A DNA stretch of 64,000 nt, taken from positions 43,601 to 107,600 of the forward strand of contig SZXX01000015.1 of NCBI GenBank assembly GCA_005843825.1, given 5' to 3'. Positions 10,416 to 20,692 of the stretch are shown in pieces (the first letter of the stretch is position 1; each line of letters opens with the position of its first letter). Both the position numbers and the translations under genes were made by a program. The notes below the pieces were generated by a model. It did no database searches. It saw only the letters and a program-made list of their open reading frames with translations, and was not told the origin of the DNA. The DNA comes from Chlorobium sp. GTDB taxonomy: Bacteria > Bacteroidota > Chlorobiia > Chlorobiales > Chlorobiaceae.

Positions 10416-13400
10416 ATACCTTCCTTTGCTCAATTGAAACACACAGGTAGTGTTGCTGATTAATTCACAAATCTTGTCATCGATACTTAAAGAGATCGGT
10501 GGCGCTGAGCTGTCACTTCCATGGATGGTGAGCGAGTCGTGAGTCAGTCGAAGATAGAGTGAATGTCCGCGGTAGCGGATTCGCATGTCGAGGCGTTCTA
10601 TTTCCCTCGGTAATTCAGGATGAAGTCGAAGAACATTGTCTCTTACCTCTATACCTGTCAACACTCGCTGTACAAAATCAATGGTGCCGGCCATAGCTCC
10701 AAGGTGGACGCCCTCTGCTGTTGTTCCATGCTGAATATCGCCCACGTCACTCTGCAGTGCCTCCGCAAAAAAATGCATCGCACGCGGCCGGTCAGAACGC
10801 GCCAGTACCCAGGCAGACACAACACGGGAAAGTGTTGAACCCTGACTCGAACGATCAACATAGTACCCGATGTTTCGTGGAATGGTTTCGTATTCAAAAG
10901 GATAACCCAGACGTTTAAACAACTCTCCGATCTCTTCAGCAGAAAAGAGGTAGAATAACATCAGCACGTCTGGCTGTTTGGAGAGCTTGTAACGGTTGGC
11001 AGAATCGTTCTCCTGCTCAAGAATGAGGTCGAGACGCTGAATATTCCCGTAACGGGTCCGGTAGTCATCCAGGTTAATCTCTTGCAGATTTTCGTAGCCC
11101 TCGAACTGACTGATGATGCCATTATCCTGAAACGGCACATAGATCCGTCGGCTGATATCCTCCCATCGCACGATTTCCTCCGCCGATATGGCAAGCTGGG
11201 TTGTGATCTCAGCACGACGGCCATCGGAAAGCAGATCAAGCACCTCAAGAGCCCTGCAGAAGACCCATACGGCCATGATGTTGGTATAGGCATTGTTATT
11301 GAGGCCAGGTATTGCAGAATCAGGATAGGCATCGTGAAACTCGTCAGGTCCCATCACTCCATGAATCTCGTAGCGCTCTCTATCGGGATTGAAGAGAGCG
11401 ATGCTCGACCAGAAGATGGCGATATCCAGGATCATCTCTGCCCCGTAAGAGTAGAGGAACTCGACATCATGCGTAACCTGATAGTAATGCCATACATTAT
11501 GAACGATTGCACTGCCTACATGGCGTTGCAAAAAAGAGTTATCAGGCACCCAGCGCTGCGACCGCGGATTCAGGTTGAACTTCTGGGTCTCTTCCTGACC
11601 GTCGCTTCCACTCTGCCAGGGGAACATCGCCCCCTTATATCCTGCCTCTTTTGCAGCAGCGCGAGCCTCTTTCAGACGCCGATAACGATACATCAGAAGC
11701 GATCGTGTGATTTCAGGCATACGAAAATTGAAAAACGGGAAGATGAACAGTTCATCCCAGAATATATGACCCTGATAGGCTTCCCCTGTCCAGCCTCGCG
11801 CCGGAATTCCTGTGTCGAGTCCGATTGAGTTGGGTGATACTGCCTGCAGCAGGTGAAACGTGTTCAGGCGAAGGAGCATCGGGGCGTTTAACGGTAACGT
11901 TTGCGTCGTTCGTATAGCAATGTCAAAACGATGCCACAGGTACTTCCAGGTTAACAGATGCTCCCCGAGGACGGCAGTAAAGCGACCGGCATTGGCGATT
12001 GACCTGTGTGCCTCAAATCCGCACTCCGAAATGGCAAGATCGCGTGCGGTATAGAATGTGGATACTTTTTCCAGAATCAGTGTCTCACCTTGTTTGAGAT
12101 CGACATCAAATTCCTCGGCGATGTATTCCGGCTCCTCAAAATGACGGCGCTCAACATTGAGAAGCTCTCCATTGAGGAATGCCTGTGTTCGTGCCAGCTC
12201 CGCGACATGAATATTAGACTGATTTGTACGCACCAGCATGAACACTCCATCTTCACCGGCGGAAGAGCTTGCAACAGGTTCCAGGTGCTTGTTCCTGAAT
12301 TTATCGTAGAGCTTCGCACCTGCATTGACGATCCGTCCATCGATAGCCGATCGCACTGTGACTCCTGCCGACCAGTTTTCAGCGGTTAACGTCAGTTCCA
12401 GTGCGCCAAGATGCATACTGCTCATTGATACAAGAGATCGCTCTTTGAGCGTAGTGCGTCGGCCCGGAGCGTCCTCGAAGCAGATGCTTCGCAGTAACAT
12501 CCCTCCCCGCAGATCAAGTTCCTGGTGGTAGGACAAAAGTGTAACATTTCCTGGATCGAACCACTCCTTTCCGTCAATCCGAAACTTGAGCATGAGCCAG
12601 TTGGGGAAATTCACGATATCCTCATTTTCGATCACACGACCGGCAATCTCAGTGCATAGCCGATTGTAAATGCCGGCAAAATAGGTGCCCGGATAGTGAA
12701 TACCATCGGCTACCGACCCGACAGCAGCTCCGCGCATTGTGACATAGCCATTCCCAAGGGAACACAAGGCTTCACGGATACCTTCCTCGGCCGGATCAAA
12801 GCCATCAAACCAGAGTGACCAGGATGAAGATGATTGTGACTCTTCCGCACGAACTTGAGCCAGATCGGACACCACAATATCAGCACCGGCATCTCGTAGA
12901 GCACGGGCATGACCGTTACGATCAACACCAATGACGCAACCGAATAAACCGGCATGGCCGGCCTCAATCCCTGCAATCGCGTCCTCTATGACAACGGCAC
13001 GTAACGGTTCTACTCCGAGAAGCCTTGCCGCTTCCAGAAAACTATCCGGCGCAGGCTTTCCCTTGATGTTGAGACGGGTGATCTCTATTCCATCGATATG
13101 TGCGTCAAAAAGCTGCGACAGCCCGGCAGCCTCGAGTACTTCTCTACAATTATTACTCGATGAGGTGACCGCCGTTTTAATGTTGAGTGCACGAAGTTTT
13201 TGCACCAAAGCTACCGATGATTCATAAGCCTCGACACCCTCCTGTTCGATCAGTAACATGAAATACCGGTCTTTCAGATTGCCCAGCGCGCAAACACTTT
13301 GAACATCTGGACCGTCTACGGGTGATCCCCACGGGAGATCGATTCCGCGTGAACTGAGAAAAGCGGAGGCTCCATCGTACCGTGGTTTACCATCAACATG

Positions 13401-13598
13401 AAGCAGGTAGTCAGAATCTCTATCAAAAGGAACGAACGGGTAGCCGTTTATTGTGGCGCGTTGCTCGAGAAAATTGTCGAACAGCCGTTTCCATGCAGCG
13501 GCATGTAATTTCGCCGTGTTGGTCAGAACGCCATCAAGATCAAACAGAACTGCGTCATAGTCCTGAGGATAGAGTGTGATGGCAATGGAGATATCCAT
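10395..13598 (-). CDS. HAD phosphoglucomutase-type domain fused to GH65 disaccharide phosphorylase/hydrolase
   Basis: The 1067-residue protein joins two enzymes. Residues about 15-240 form a HAD domain like beta-phosphoglucomutase (nucleophile region FDLDGVLTNTAKLHAAAW, VTSSSNN, VIEDAIAGIEAGHAG). Residues about 260-1050 are a glycoside hydrolase family 65 protein with RGWTGEAYQGHIFWDELF and the probable general acid Glu in MGPDEFHDAYP. GH65 enzymes usually phosphorolyse alpha-linked disaccharides such as trehalose, maltose or kojibiose to beta-glucose 1-phosphate, which a beta-phosphoglucomutase turns into glucose 6-phosphate. The fusion therefore fits consecutive steps. The exact disaccharide is unknown. 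The last residues (LELETR) are encoded by a dispersed repeat. Confidence 0.88.
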   Translation of the reverse strand: MDISIAITLYPQDYDAVLFDLDGVLTNTAKLHAAAWKRLFDNFLEQRATINGYPFVPFDRDSDYLLHVDGKPRYDGASAFLSSRGIDLPWGSPVDGPDVQSVCALGNLKDRYFMLLIEQEGVEAYESSVALVQKLRALNIKTAVTSSSNNCREVLEAAGLSQLFDAHIDGIEITRLNIKGKPAPDSFLEAARLLGVEPLRAVVIEDAIAGIEAGHAGLFGCVIGVDRNGHARALRDAGADIVVSDLAQVRAEESQSSSSWSLWFDGFDPAEEGIREALCSLGNGYVTMRGAAVGSVADGIHYPGTYFAGIYNRLCTEIAGRVIENEDIVNFPNWLMLKFRIDGKEWFDPGNVTLLSYHQELDLRGGMLLRSICFEDAPGRRTTLKERSLVSMSSMHLGALELTLTAENWSAGVTVRSAIDGRIVNAGAKLYDKFRNKHLEPVASSSAGEDGVFMLVRTNQSNIHVAELARTQAFLNGELLNVERRHFEEPEYIAEEFDVDLKQGETLILEKVSTFYTARDLAISECGFEAHRSIANAGRFTAVLGEHLLTWKYLWHRFDIAIRTTQTLPLNAPMLLRLNTFHLLQAVSPNSIGLDTGIPARGWTGEAYQGHIFWDELFIFPFFNFRMPEITRSLLMYRYRRLKEARAAAKEAGYKGAMFPWQSGSDGQEETQKFNLNPRSQRWVPDNSFLQRHVGSAIVHNVWHYYQVTHDVEFLYSYGAEMILDIAIFWSSIALFNPDRERYEIHGVMGPDEFHDAYPDSAIPGLNNNAYTNIMAVWVFCRALEVLDLLSDGRRAEITTQLAISAEEIVRWEDISRRIYVPFQDNGIISQFEGYENLQEINLDDYRTRYGNIQRLDLILEQENDSANRYKLSKQPDVLMLFYLFSAEEIGELFKRLGYPFEYETIPRNIGYYVDRSSQGSTLSRVVSAWVLARSDRPRAMHFFAEALQSDVGDIQHGTTAEGVHLGAMAGTIDFVQRVLTGIEVRDNVLRLHPELPREIERLDMRIRYRGHSLYLRLTHDSLTIHGSDSSAPPISLSIDDKICELISNTTCVFQLSKGRYLELETR

Positions 13599-13680
13599 TG
13601 AGCGGCATTAGTGTTGGTTAATAAGCAAAGAAAACCATCAAGGGGCTTCGGGATCGGGAGCCCAACTTCAACCTGATTCC

Positions 13681-13744
13681 TGTCATTCCGATACGAAGTG
13701 AGGAATCTCTATTAGCACCGAATCTATCTTGCTCCCAATTCGAG
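13681..13744. repeat. Dispersed TGTCATTCCGA-type repeat, copy 2
   Basis: It begins TGTCATTCCGATACGAAGTG, followed by AGGAATCT, an extra 16-base stretch, then ATCTATCTTGCTCCCAATTCGAG. Compared with copy 1 at 10369 it carries an internal insertion. It lies between the phosphoketolase stop codon and the start of the GH65 gene. Confidence 0.75.
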
Positions 13745-13750
13745 CTCCTA

Positions 13751-16150
13751 TTACTGCCCCCATTTCCAGTTCCGTATTTCAGGCATATCCTCACCATAGG
13801 TACGGATATACTCTTTATGGGCTATAAGACGCTCCTGTACATATTTTTTTACATACGCAGCCCTCTGTTGGAGGCGGGGGACACGATCAACGACATCGGC
13901 GACAAGATGGAATCGGTCAAGATCGTTCATAACCACCATATCGAACGGAGTGCTCGTCGTTCCCTCTTCCTTATAACCCCGAACATGCATATTATCATGA
14001 TTGGTTCTACGGTATGTCAGTCGGTGAATAAGCCATGGATAGCCGTGATAGGCAAAAATGATCGGCTTGTCGGCGGTGAAGATATCATCGAAATCCCGGT
14101 CCTTCAGGCCGTGAGGATGCTCTTCGGGAGGCTGAAGAGTCATGAGATCAACGACGTTGACAACACGAATCTTGAGGTCTGGAATTTTATTCCGTAAAAT
14201 ATCGACAGCAGCGAGGGTTTCAAGTGTTGGAACATCCCCTGCACAGGCCATGACCACATCCGGCTCACCATCCACAGTGTCATTTGATGCCCACTCCCAT
14301 ATTCCGACTCCGATCGTGCAGTGTTTTACGGCAGCTTCCATGTCGAGCCACTGCCATTCCGGCTGTTTACCGGCTACAATAACATTGATATAGTTGCGTG
14401 AACGCAGGCAGTGATCGGTGACCGACAGCAGCGTGTTCGCATCGGGTGGCAGATAGACCCGGATCACACCAGCTTTCTTGTTGACGACATGATCGATAAA
14501 ACCGGGATCCTGATGGGAAAAGCCGTTATGATCCTGTCGCCAGACATGCGAGGTCAGCAAATAGTTCAAAGATGCTATCGGACGGCGCCAGGGGATTTGA
14601 TAGTGGGTTATCTTCAGCCATTTTGCATGCTGATTGAACATCGAATCAATGATATGGATAAAGGCCTCATAGCAGGAAAAAAATCCATGACGTCCGGTCA
14701 GCAGATATCCTTCAAGCCAACCCTGGCAGGTATGCTCGGAGAGTATTTCCATGACTCGCCCACTGGGTGAAAGGTGATCGTCGTATGGCATGATCCGATC
14801 CATCCAGACACGGTCGGTAACCTCAAAGAGTGATCCAAGTCTGTTGGATGCAGTTTCGTCAGGTCCGAATACCCTGAAATTAGATGTTTGTTCGTTCATT
14901 TTCATGACATCCCGTAAAAACATCCCCATAACCCTTGTGGCTTCAGCCTCAACTGCACCCGGAGAAGGAACGGAAACAGCATACTCTCGATAATCGGGCA
15001 AATGCAATGGCTTCAGAAGAAGCCCGCCATTGGCATGAGGGTTATCTCCCATTCGTTTCTGCCCTTTTGGTGCAAGCTCCTTGAGTTCCGGTTTGAGTGT
15101 TCCTGACTGCGTGAAAAGCTCTTCAGGCCGGTAGCTTCGCATCCACTCTTCAAGCAATATGAGATGAGCAGGATTTTCACGAACTTCGCTAAAAGGAACC
15201 TGGTGCGAGCGCCAGAAATCCTCGGTTTTTTTGCCGTCAACCTCTTTCGGGCCGGTCCATCCTTTCGGGGAGCGCAAAATAATCATGGGCCAGCACGCTC
15301 TTTCCTGAACGCCAGGCCCCCTTGCTTTCCGTTGAATTCCTGCAATTTCATCAAGGCATGCATCAAGTGCGGCAGCCATAGCCTGATGCATGGTTTCAGG
15401 ATCCGAACCTTCAACAAAATATGGTCTGTACCCGTAGCCGTTCATCAACTTCTCAAGTTCATCGTGCGGTAAGCGGGCGAGAAGAGCTGGATTGGCGATT
15501 TTATAACCGTTCAGGTGCAGAATAGGCAGAACAGCTCCGTCACGGGCAGGATTAAGGAATTTGTTTGAATGCCATGATGTGGCAAGCGGGCCTGTTTCAG
15601 CTTCTCCGTCACCCACAACACAGGCAGCAACAAGATCAGGATTGTCAAAAACAGCCCCGAATGCATGGGAAAGTGAATACCCGAGCTCTCCACCTTCATG
15701 GATTGAGCCAGGGGTTTCAGGAGCAACATGGCTCGGAATTCCTCCGGGAAATGAAAACTGCCTGAACAGATTTTTTATACCGGCCTCATCTTCCGATATA
15801 TTAGGATAATATTCGCTGTAGGTACCTTCAAGCCATACATTTGCCACAATGGCAGGGCCGCCATGACCCGGTCCGGCAATGTAAATGACATCAAGGTTCC
15901 GCTCGCGGATCGCTCGGTTAAGATGCACGTAAATGAAATTGAGTCCCGGAGTGGTGCCCCAATGTCCGAGAAGCCGGGGTTTTACATGTTCAGGTTTCAG
16001 CGGTTCCTTGAGCAGAGGATTGTCCATCAGGTATATCTGTCCGACAGAGAGGTAGTTCGCTGCACGCCAGTATGCATTGATTGCCTGGAGTTCCTCTTGA
16101 GAAAGCGGTGTCAGAGGCACATTTTCTGCTGTTTGATTGCTTGTTATCAT
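13751..16150 (-). CDS. xfp: Xylulose 5-phosphate/fructose 6-phosphate phosphoketolase
   Basis: This thiamin-diphosphate enzyme splits xylulose 5-phosphate (and often fructose 6-phosphate) with phosphate into acetyl phosphate and glyceraldehyde 3-phosphate (or erythrose 4-phosphate). At 799 residues it has full length. Seen are [19 protein letters not shown] near the N-terminus, the phosphoketolase signature [15 protein letters not shown], the cofactor-binding [18 protein letters not shown] and the C-terminal CHGYPW-like [16 protein letters not shown]. Acetate kinase lies just upstream (30 bases), so acetyl phosphate can be turned into ATP and acetate by its operon partner. Confidence 0.96.
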   Translation of the reverse strand: MITSNQTAENVPLTPLSQEELQAINAYWRAANYLSVGQIYLMDNPLLKEPLKPEHVKPRLLGHWGTTPGLNFIYVHLNRAIRERNLDVIYIAGPGHGGPAIVANVWLEGTYSEYYPNISEDEAGIKNLFRQFSFPGGIPSHVAPETPGSIHEGGELGYSLSHAFGAVFDNPDLVAACVVGDGEAETGPLATSWHSNKFLNPARDGAVLPILHLNGYKIANPALLARLPHDELEKLMNGYGYRPYFVEGSDPETMHQAMAAALDACLDEIAGIQRKARGPGVQERACWPMIILRSPKGWTGPKEVDGKKTEDFWRSHQVPFSEVRENPAHLILLEEWMRSYRPEELFTQSGTLKPELKELAPKGQKRMGDNPHANGGLLLKPLHLPDYREYAVSVPSPGAVEAEATRVMGMFLRDVMKMNEQTSNFRVFGPDETASNRLGSLFEVTDRVWMDRIMPYDDHLSPSGRVMEILSEHTCQGWLEGYLLTGRHGFFSCYEAFIHIIDSMFNQHAKWLKITHYQIPWRRPIASLNYLLTSHVWRQDHNGFSHQDPGFIDHVVNKKAGVIRVYLPPDANTLLSVTDHCLRSRNYINVIVAGKQPEWQWLDMEAAVKHCTIGVGIWEWASNDTVDGEPDVVMACAGDVPTLETLAAVDILRNKIPDLKIRVVNVVDLMTLQPPEEHPHGLKDRDFDDIFTADKPIIFAYHGYPWLIHRLTYRRTNHDNMHVRGYKEEGTTSTPFDMVVMNDLDRFHLVADVVDRVPRLQQRAAYVKKYVQERLIAHKEYIRTYGEDMPEIRNWKWGQ

Positions 16151-16180
16151 CGTATTCTCAATGGTTAGATTTCATTTCGC

Positions 16181-17422
16181 TCAGAGATTCAGCTTTTTCA
16201 GGATTTTCATGGTATGGCGGGCAATCATCAACTCCTCGTTGGTTTTAATAATCCGTATTTCCACTTCTCCTCTTTTTTGTGATATAACGGATGAATTTTT
16301 ACTGTTTTTTCTTTTGTCAACCCTGATGCCAAGAAACTCGAGGCCGCTGCAGATTCGGCTTCTGATTTCGGAGGAGTGTTCACCAATTCCGCCGGTAAAG
16401 ACCAGGGTGTCGAGTCCTCCAAGGACAACGGAAAGAGCCCCGATATTTTTACGGGCCTGATAACAAAAAAGCTCAATAGCCTGTTTCGCAGCATCGTCAA
16501 CCTGTTCAGCATTGAGCAGTTCTCTCATGTCGTCAGTGCTCCCGGAAACTCCGAGCAGTCCGGACTGACGGTTCACCATCTCTTTGATTGCCCGAGGGGT
16601 CATCTTGTTCTGTTGCAGCAGAAACAGAATCACTCCGGGATCAAGATCGCCGGTACGAGTACTCATTACCAGTCCTCCAGCCGGTGAAAACCCCATTGTG
16701 GTTTCAATGCTTTTTCCGTTTTTAACTGCTGCCATGCTGGCTCCATGACCAAGATGAGCCAGAATAATCCGCTTTTTCACTGCCTCGGCGCCAAGTTGAC
16801 GTTTGAGCTCAAGAAGGATATACTCATAAGAAAGGCCATGAAACCCGTAACGCTGAACACCCTCTTTCCGAACTGATTCGGGAAGCGCATAAAGCTTTGC
16901 AACATCAGGTATGTTGGAGTGAAACGAGGTGTCAAAACAGGTCACCTGAAGAGTTTCTGGAAATAGCCCGGCTACATGCCTGACTGCATTTATTGCTTGA
17001 GGAAGATGCTCGGGAGCATAAGGGCTCAGAGTATCGAGTGCAGTAATAAGTTCAGGTGTCACAATCTGCGGTGCTGAAAAGAGGGGGCCTCCATGCACTA
17101 TGCGATGACCTACAGCATCAGGGTTTCGTCCCTCATTCTGTGCCAGGATCCATGAAAAGACATAATCGCATGCGGCATCATGGTTTTCGGTCGCAACACA
17201 CTCACTTTTTATGGAGTTTCCTTGTTTGTCCTGAACAGAAAACCGACCATCCCTGTTGCCGATTCTGGTCAGTGAACCTGAAAAAACAAGCCGTTCAGCG
17301 TTACCGACCTCATACCATGCAAACTTTATACTTGATGATCCGGTGTTTAAGGCTATAATTTTTTTTGACAATTGCATAGAGGGCTGAACATATTTGCATT
17401 TTTGTTTGATACTCGATCTCAT
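16181..17422 (-). CDS. ackA: Acetate kinase
   Basis: It transfers phosphate between acetyl phosphate and ADP. Family motifs are ALNTGSSSIKF, HRIVHGGPLFSAP, CFDTSFHS, the ATP-site ILAHLGHGASMAAVKNG and VFTGGIGEHS. The frame opens at 17422 with an ATGA overlap with the upstream ATPase stop. A second ATG at 17377 (MQLSKKIIALNTG) would give the usual family N-terminus. Neither has a clear Shine-Dalgarno, so the start is open. The order ATPase-ackA-xfp, tightly spaced on one strand, suggests a single transcript. Confidence 0.95.
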   Translation of the reverse strand: MRSSIKQKCKYVQPSMQLSKKIIALNTGSSSIKFAWYEVGNAERLVFSGSLTRIGNRDGRFSVQDKQGNSIKSECVATENHDAACDYVFSWILAQNEGRNPDAVGHRIVHGGPLFSAPQIVTPELITALDTLSPYAPEHLPQAINAVRHVAGLFPETLQVTCFDTSFHSNIPDVAKLYALPESVRKEGVQRYGFHGLSYEYILLELKRQLGAEAVKKRIILAHLGHGASMAAVKNGKSIETTMGFSPAGGLVMSTRTGDLDPGVILFLLQQNKMTPRAIKEMVNRQSGLLGVSGSTDDMRELLNAEQVDDAAKQAIELFCYQARKNIGALSVVLGGLDTLVFTGGIGEHSSEIRSRICSGLEFLGIRVDKRKNSKNSSVISQKRGEVEIRIIKTNEELMIARHTMKILKKLNL

Positions 17423-19965
17423 ACTTTATTGATGACCCAGTGATAAAACCAGCGCTTTGTCATCTCTGCCGATATAATGTATAAGCCTACAATCAAAAGG
17501 ATCCAGAAATAGAAAGTGAGAGGCAGCCGGGTAAATCCGAATAGTGAAGCGAGGGGCGAAACCGGCACCGCCAGAACAGCCAGCACAACGATGAGTGTAG
17601 CTATAGTCAGGTACTTGCCGGGCAGACTTTTAAAAAAGGGAAGGCGGGTTCGGATTACCAGAACGATAAGCGATGCTGAGATAACTGACTCCACAAACCA
17701 TCCGGTTTGAAAGAGGTTTTCTTTAGCATGGAGGATGAAGAGCAATACACCGAACGTTATAAAGTCGAACACTGAGCTGAGCGCTCCGAAAGTGATCATA
17801 TAACGTTGGATAAAGTGAATATTCCACCGATGAGGCTTCTCAATATTTATGGCATCGACCCGATCACTCGCAATGGTCATTTCAGGAAAATCGGTCAGGA
17901 GGTTGGTGAGCAGTATCTGCTTTGGAAGCAGCGGGAGAAAAGGGAGAAAAAGAGATGCGCCAGCCATACTGAACATATTGCCGAAATTGGCGCTTGTCGC
18001 CATAAAGACATACTTCATTGTATTGGCAAAGGTTTTTCTTCCCTCTATAATACCGTTTACCAGCACCTTCAGATCTTTGTTCAGCAGAACAATATCTGCA
18101 GCCTCTTTGGCAACATCAACAGCCGTGTCCACTGAAATACCTACATCAGCATCATGAAGAGCCGATGCGTCGTTAATCCCGTCCCCCATAAATCCGACGA
18201 CATTTCCTCCTTTTTTCAGGGCAATAATGATTCGCTCTTTCTGGTTAGGTTCCACTTCAGCAAAAATATCAGTGTGAACTGACTTCCTGAGCAATGCGGC
18301 GTCATTCATTCTCCGCATCCCGGAACCGGTAAGAATGACAGGTTTAGCAATGCCAATCTGTCTGCCGAGACTGCCGGCAACAAGAGCATTATCACCGGTA
18401 ATAATTTTCAGCTGCACCCCAAGTCTTTTCAGCTCCTTGATTGTGTCCTGAACATGTGGTTTCGGAGGGTCAAAAAAGGTGACAAATCCTAGAAATACCA
18501 TCTCTTTTTCATCCTGCCTGGTAAAGTTCTCTGCACTATTCCCGGCTTTATAGGCAACGCCGAGCGTTCGATACCCCTCTTCGCTGAGCTTCGTATAGCG
18601 ATCCATTATCTCAGACCGTTTTTCATCCAGAGCGACCCTATTCCCGTCATCAGTTTCGGCCAGTGTGCAAACTTCAATCACCTGTTTAAGGGCCCCTTTG
18701 GTGATCACAATATTTTGAGATTCATTACGGATCTGCACCGTCAGACGTTTTCGAATAAAATCATAAGGGACTTCGCTTTGTACCGCAAAAGAGACGAGTG
18801 TATCTGGGCGGCTGCTGACAATCGAAGCATCAATAGGGTTATGGAATCCCTGTTGCAGTGACGCATTAAGCCATGCATACTCCAATACTTTGTCCGATGG
18901 TTCTCCTGAAACTGATAAGGCGGCGTTCAATTGCACTTTTCCCTCTGTAATGGTGCCGGTTTTGTCCGAACAGAGGATGTTCATGCTGCCAAAGTTTTCT
19001 ATTGAGGAGAGGCGCTTGACGATGACCTGCTGGCTGGCCATATTGCGGGCGCCTGAAGCCAGGTTAACTGTAATGATAGCCGGGAGTAACTGCGGGGTAA
19101 GGCCTACGGCTAAAGCGAGTGAAAAAAGGAAGGAGTCAAGAACCGGTTTGTGGAGAAAAACATTGGTCGCGAAAATAATAAGCATAAGAAGCAGGGTAAT
19201 CTCCATAAGCATATACCCGAACCGGCGGACCCCGCGTTCAAAATCGGTTTCCGGCGGCTTGAGTCTCAGGCTGTCAGAAATTTTACCAAACTCAGTCTCT
19301 CGAGCTGTTTTCATAACCAGCACTTTGGCTCTGCCGCTGATAACATGTGCTCCCATAAGAACCGTATTGATTCGGTTGGCCAAGGGGGTATCGGGGGGTA
19401 AAACAGTAACGGTTTTTTCTACAGGGTATGTTTCGCCGGTAAAAACAGCTTCATCAACAAACAACTCTTTTGACTCAAGCAGCAGGCTGTCGCCGGGGAT
19501 CAAGTCACCTGCCGTAAGCAAAACCACATCTCCTTTAACGACCTCTTCGACATGAATCTCTTTTTCATGCCCGTCACGCAAGACACGGCAGTTGATCTGC
19601 ACCATTTTCATCAGCTTGTCGAGAGCGTTGGCAGCGCCTTTCTCCTGCCACCAGCCAAGCAGACCGCTGACCAGAACAATGATCAAAATGATTATGGCGT
19701 CTGTATTGTCCTTGAGAGCAAGCGAAAGCATTGCGGCGGCGATAAGCAGTAACGTAATCGGGCTTTTGAACTGAAGAAGGAAGAGTGTGACAGGAGATGT
19801 TTTCGGCCCACCTTTCAGGGAATTTGGTCCGTCCTGCTTTAATCTTTCCTGGGCCTCTTTTTCCGATAAACCCTGCCCGTCACTGCTGACTTTTCCGATA
19901 GCCTCTGACGTGGAGCAATTCCAGAAAATATCTGTTGAAGACTGATGGTATAGCGGAGTTTTCAT
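17419..19965 (-). CDS. mgtA: MgtA/MgtB-type P-type ATPase (Mg2+ import family)
   Basis: The protein (848 residues) carries the P-type ATPase marks: phosphorylation site CSDKTGTITEG, TGET actuator loop (DEAVFTGETYPVEK) and the hinge GDGINDASALHDADVGISVD. The membrane segment FSLALAVGLTPQLLPAIITVN resembles the P3B Mg2+ group more than the Ca2+ or H+ groups. About ten transmembrane helices can be counted, four of them after the catalytic domain. Its stop overlaps the ackA start. Mg2+ import is the family expectation; specificity is not proven by the sequence. Confidence 0.88.
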   Translation of the reverse strand: MKTPLYHQSSTDIFWNCSTSEAIGKVSSDGQGLSEKEAQERLKQDGPNSLKGGPKTSPVTLFLLQFKSPITLLLIAAAMLSLALKDNTDAIIILIIVLVSGLLGWWQEKGAANALDKLMKMVQINCRVLRDGHEKEIHVEEVVKGDVVLLTAGDLIPGDSLLLESKELFVDEAVFTGETYPVEKTVTVLPPDTPLANRINTVLMGAHVISGRAKVLVMKTARETEFGKISDSLRLKPPETDFERGVRRFGYMLMEITLLLMLIIFATNVFLHKPVLDSFLFSLALAVGLTPQLLPAIITVNLASGARNMASQQVIVKRLSSIENFGSMNILCSDKTGTITEGKVQLNAALSVSGEPSDKVLEYAWLNASLQQGFHNPIDASIVSSRPDTLVSFAVQSEVPYDFIRKRLTVQIRNESQNIVITKGALKQVIEVCTLAETDDGNRVALDEKRSEIMDRYTKLSEEGYRTLGVAYKAGNSAENFTRQDEKEMVFLGFVTFFDPPKPHVQDTIKELKRLGVQLKIITGDNALVAGSLGRQIGIAKPVILTGSGMRRMNDAALLRKSVHTDIFAEVEPNQKERIIIALKKGGNVVGFMGDGINDASALHDADVGISVDTAVDVAKEAADIVLLNKDLKVLVNGIIEGRKTFANTMKYVFMATSANFGNMFSMAGASLFLPFLPLLPKQILLTNLLTDFPEMTIASDRVDAINIEKPHRWNIHFIQRYMITFGALSSVFDFITFGVLLFILHAKENLFQTGWFVESVISASLIVLVIRTRLPFFKSLPGKYLTIATLIVVLAVLAVPVSPLASLFGFTRLPLTFYFWILLIVGLYIISAEMTKRWFYHWVINKV

Positions 19966-20209
19966 TGGATACGTTATCCATTTCTACCTGTTTTTCAGCC
20001 TCTGCGGCCACCAACCTCTCAATAGGCAAGTATTGGGGAGTTCGCAAAGAGTATTACTGCAACTCCAGCTGCGGTCAAAAAAAAGTTGTTCAAGGTCACA
20101 CCTTTGTTAGCTGACAACAAAATCAGAACACTCCTATCGCAACAATTCCAATGGAAATACAGGATTAAAAGTTGCCTTGAACGGGGAAAGACGAGAAGGG
20201 TATGTCAGA

Positions 20210-20656
20210 TCATTGTGATCTGTTGCTTCGTTTAAGCATAAGGGCCATATAGAGGACAACAGTGAGGTTGATGGCTGCGAAGCATATTTTGAGCCATGTA
20301 AAACCTTTTGCAAGTTCATAGAACTCAATCGGCAGATAAATTCCCCCGCTTAACAAAGCAAACCATTCAGACCATCGTTTTGCGAACCAGAGACCGAAGC
20401 CCTCAACAAAGCGCATTGAAGCATAGAGCAAAGCAAGAAGTGCCAGAGAACGCAGCCTGCCGTCATTCAGATTACTGGCAGCTTCTAAAAATATTTTGGG
20501 AATGTGGTTTGCAGGGTTGAGATGCAGATGACTAACCATGTGCTCGGCAACCACCTGGATATCCTGATGCATCAATGAAAATGCTGCTACACCGGTCAGC
20601 AGCACCAGCATGCCCTTGAGCGCTTCAAAGAGAGCTATAACCTTGAGGCCTTTCAT
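20210..20656 (-). CDS. DUF2127-like small membrane protein
   Basis: The 148-residue protein begins MKGLKVIALFEALKGMLVLLTG and has about four hydrophobic segments, with a conserved-looking RFVEGFGLWFAKRWSEWFALLSGGIYLPIE block. This matches the pattern of the DUF2127 family of inner-membrane proteins, whose function is unknown. It lies 36 bases after the stop of the next upstream gene and may be cotranscribed with it. The 244 bases between it and the ATPase gene show nothing I recognise. Confidence 0.7.
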   Translation of the reverse strand: MKGLKVIALFEALKGMLVLLTGVAAFSLMHQDIQVVAEHMVSHLHLNPANHIPKIFLEAASNLNDGRLRSLALLALLYASMRFVEGFGLWFAKRWSEWFALLSGGIYLPIEFYELAKGFTWLKICFAAINLTVVLYMALMLKRSNRSQ

Positions 20657-20692
20657 CTGTTTCCTGATAGCTCTATCCGTAAAAATAATCGC

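Noticed and set aside
11082..11828. 248-codon plus-strand frame inside the GH65 gene
   Set aside because: It is antisense to a well-supported enzyme with catalytic motifs, and its protein lacks family patterns. It is a shadow frame.
16181..17422. Reading acetate kinase as a pseudogene because of its odd N-terminus
   Set aside because: All catalytic motifs are intact from 17377 on. The first 15 codons may simply be untranslated.
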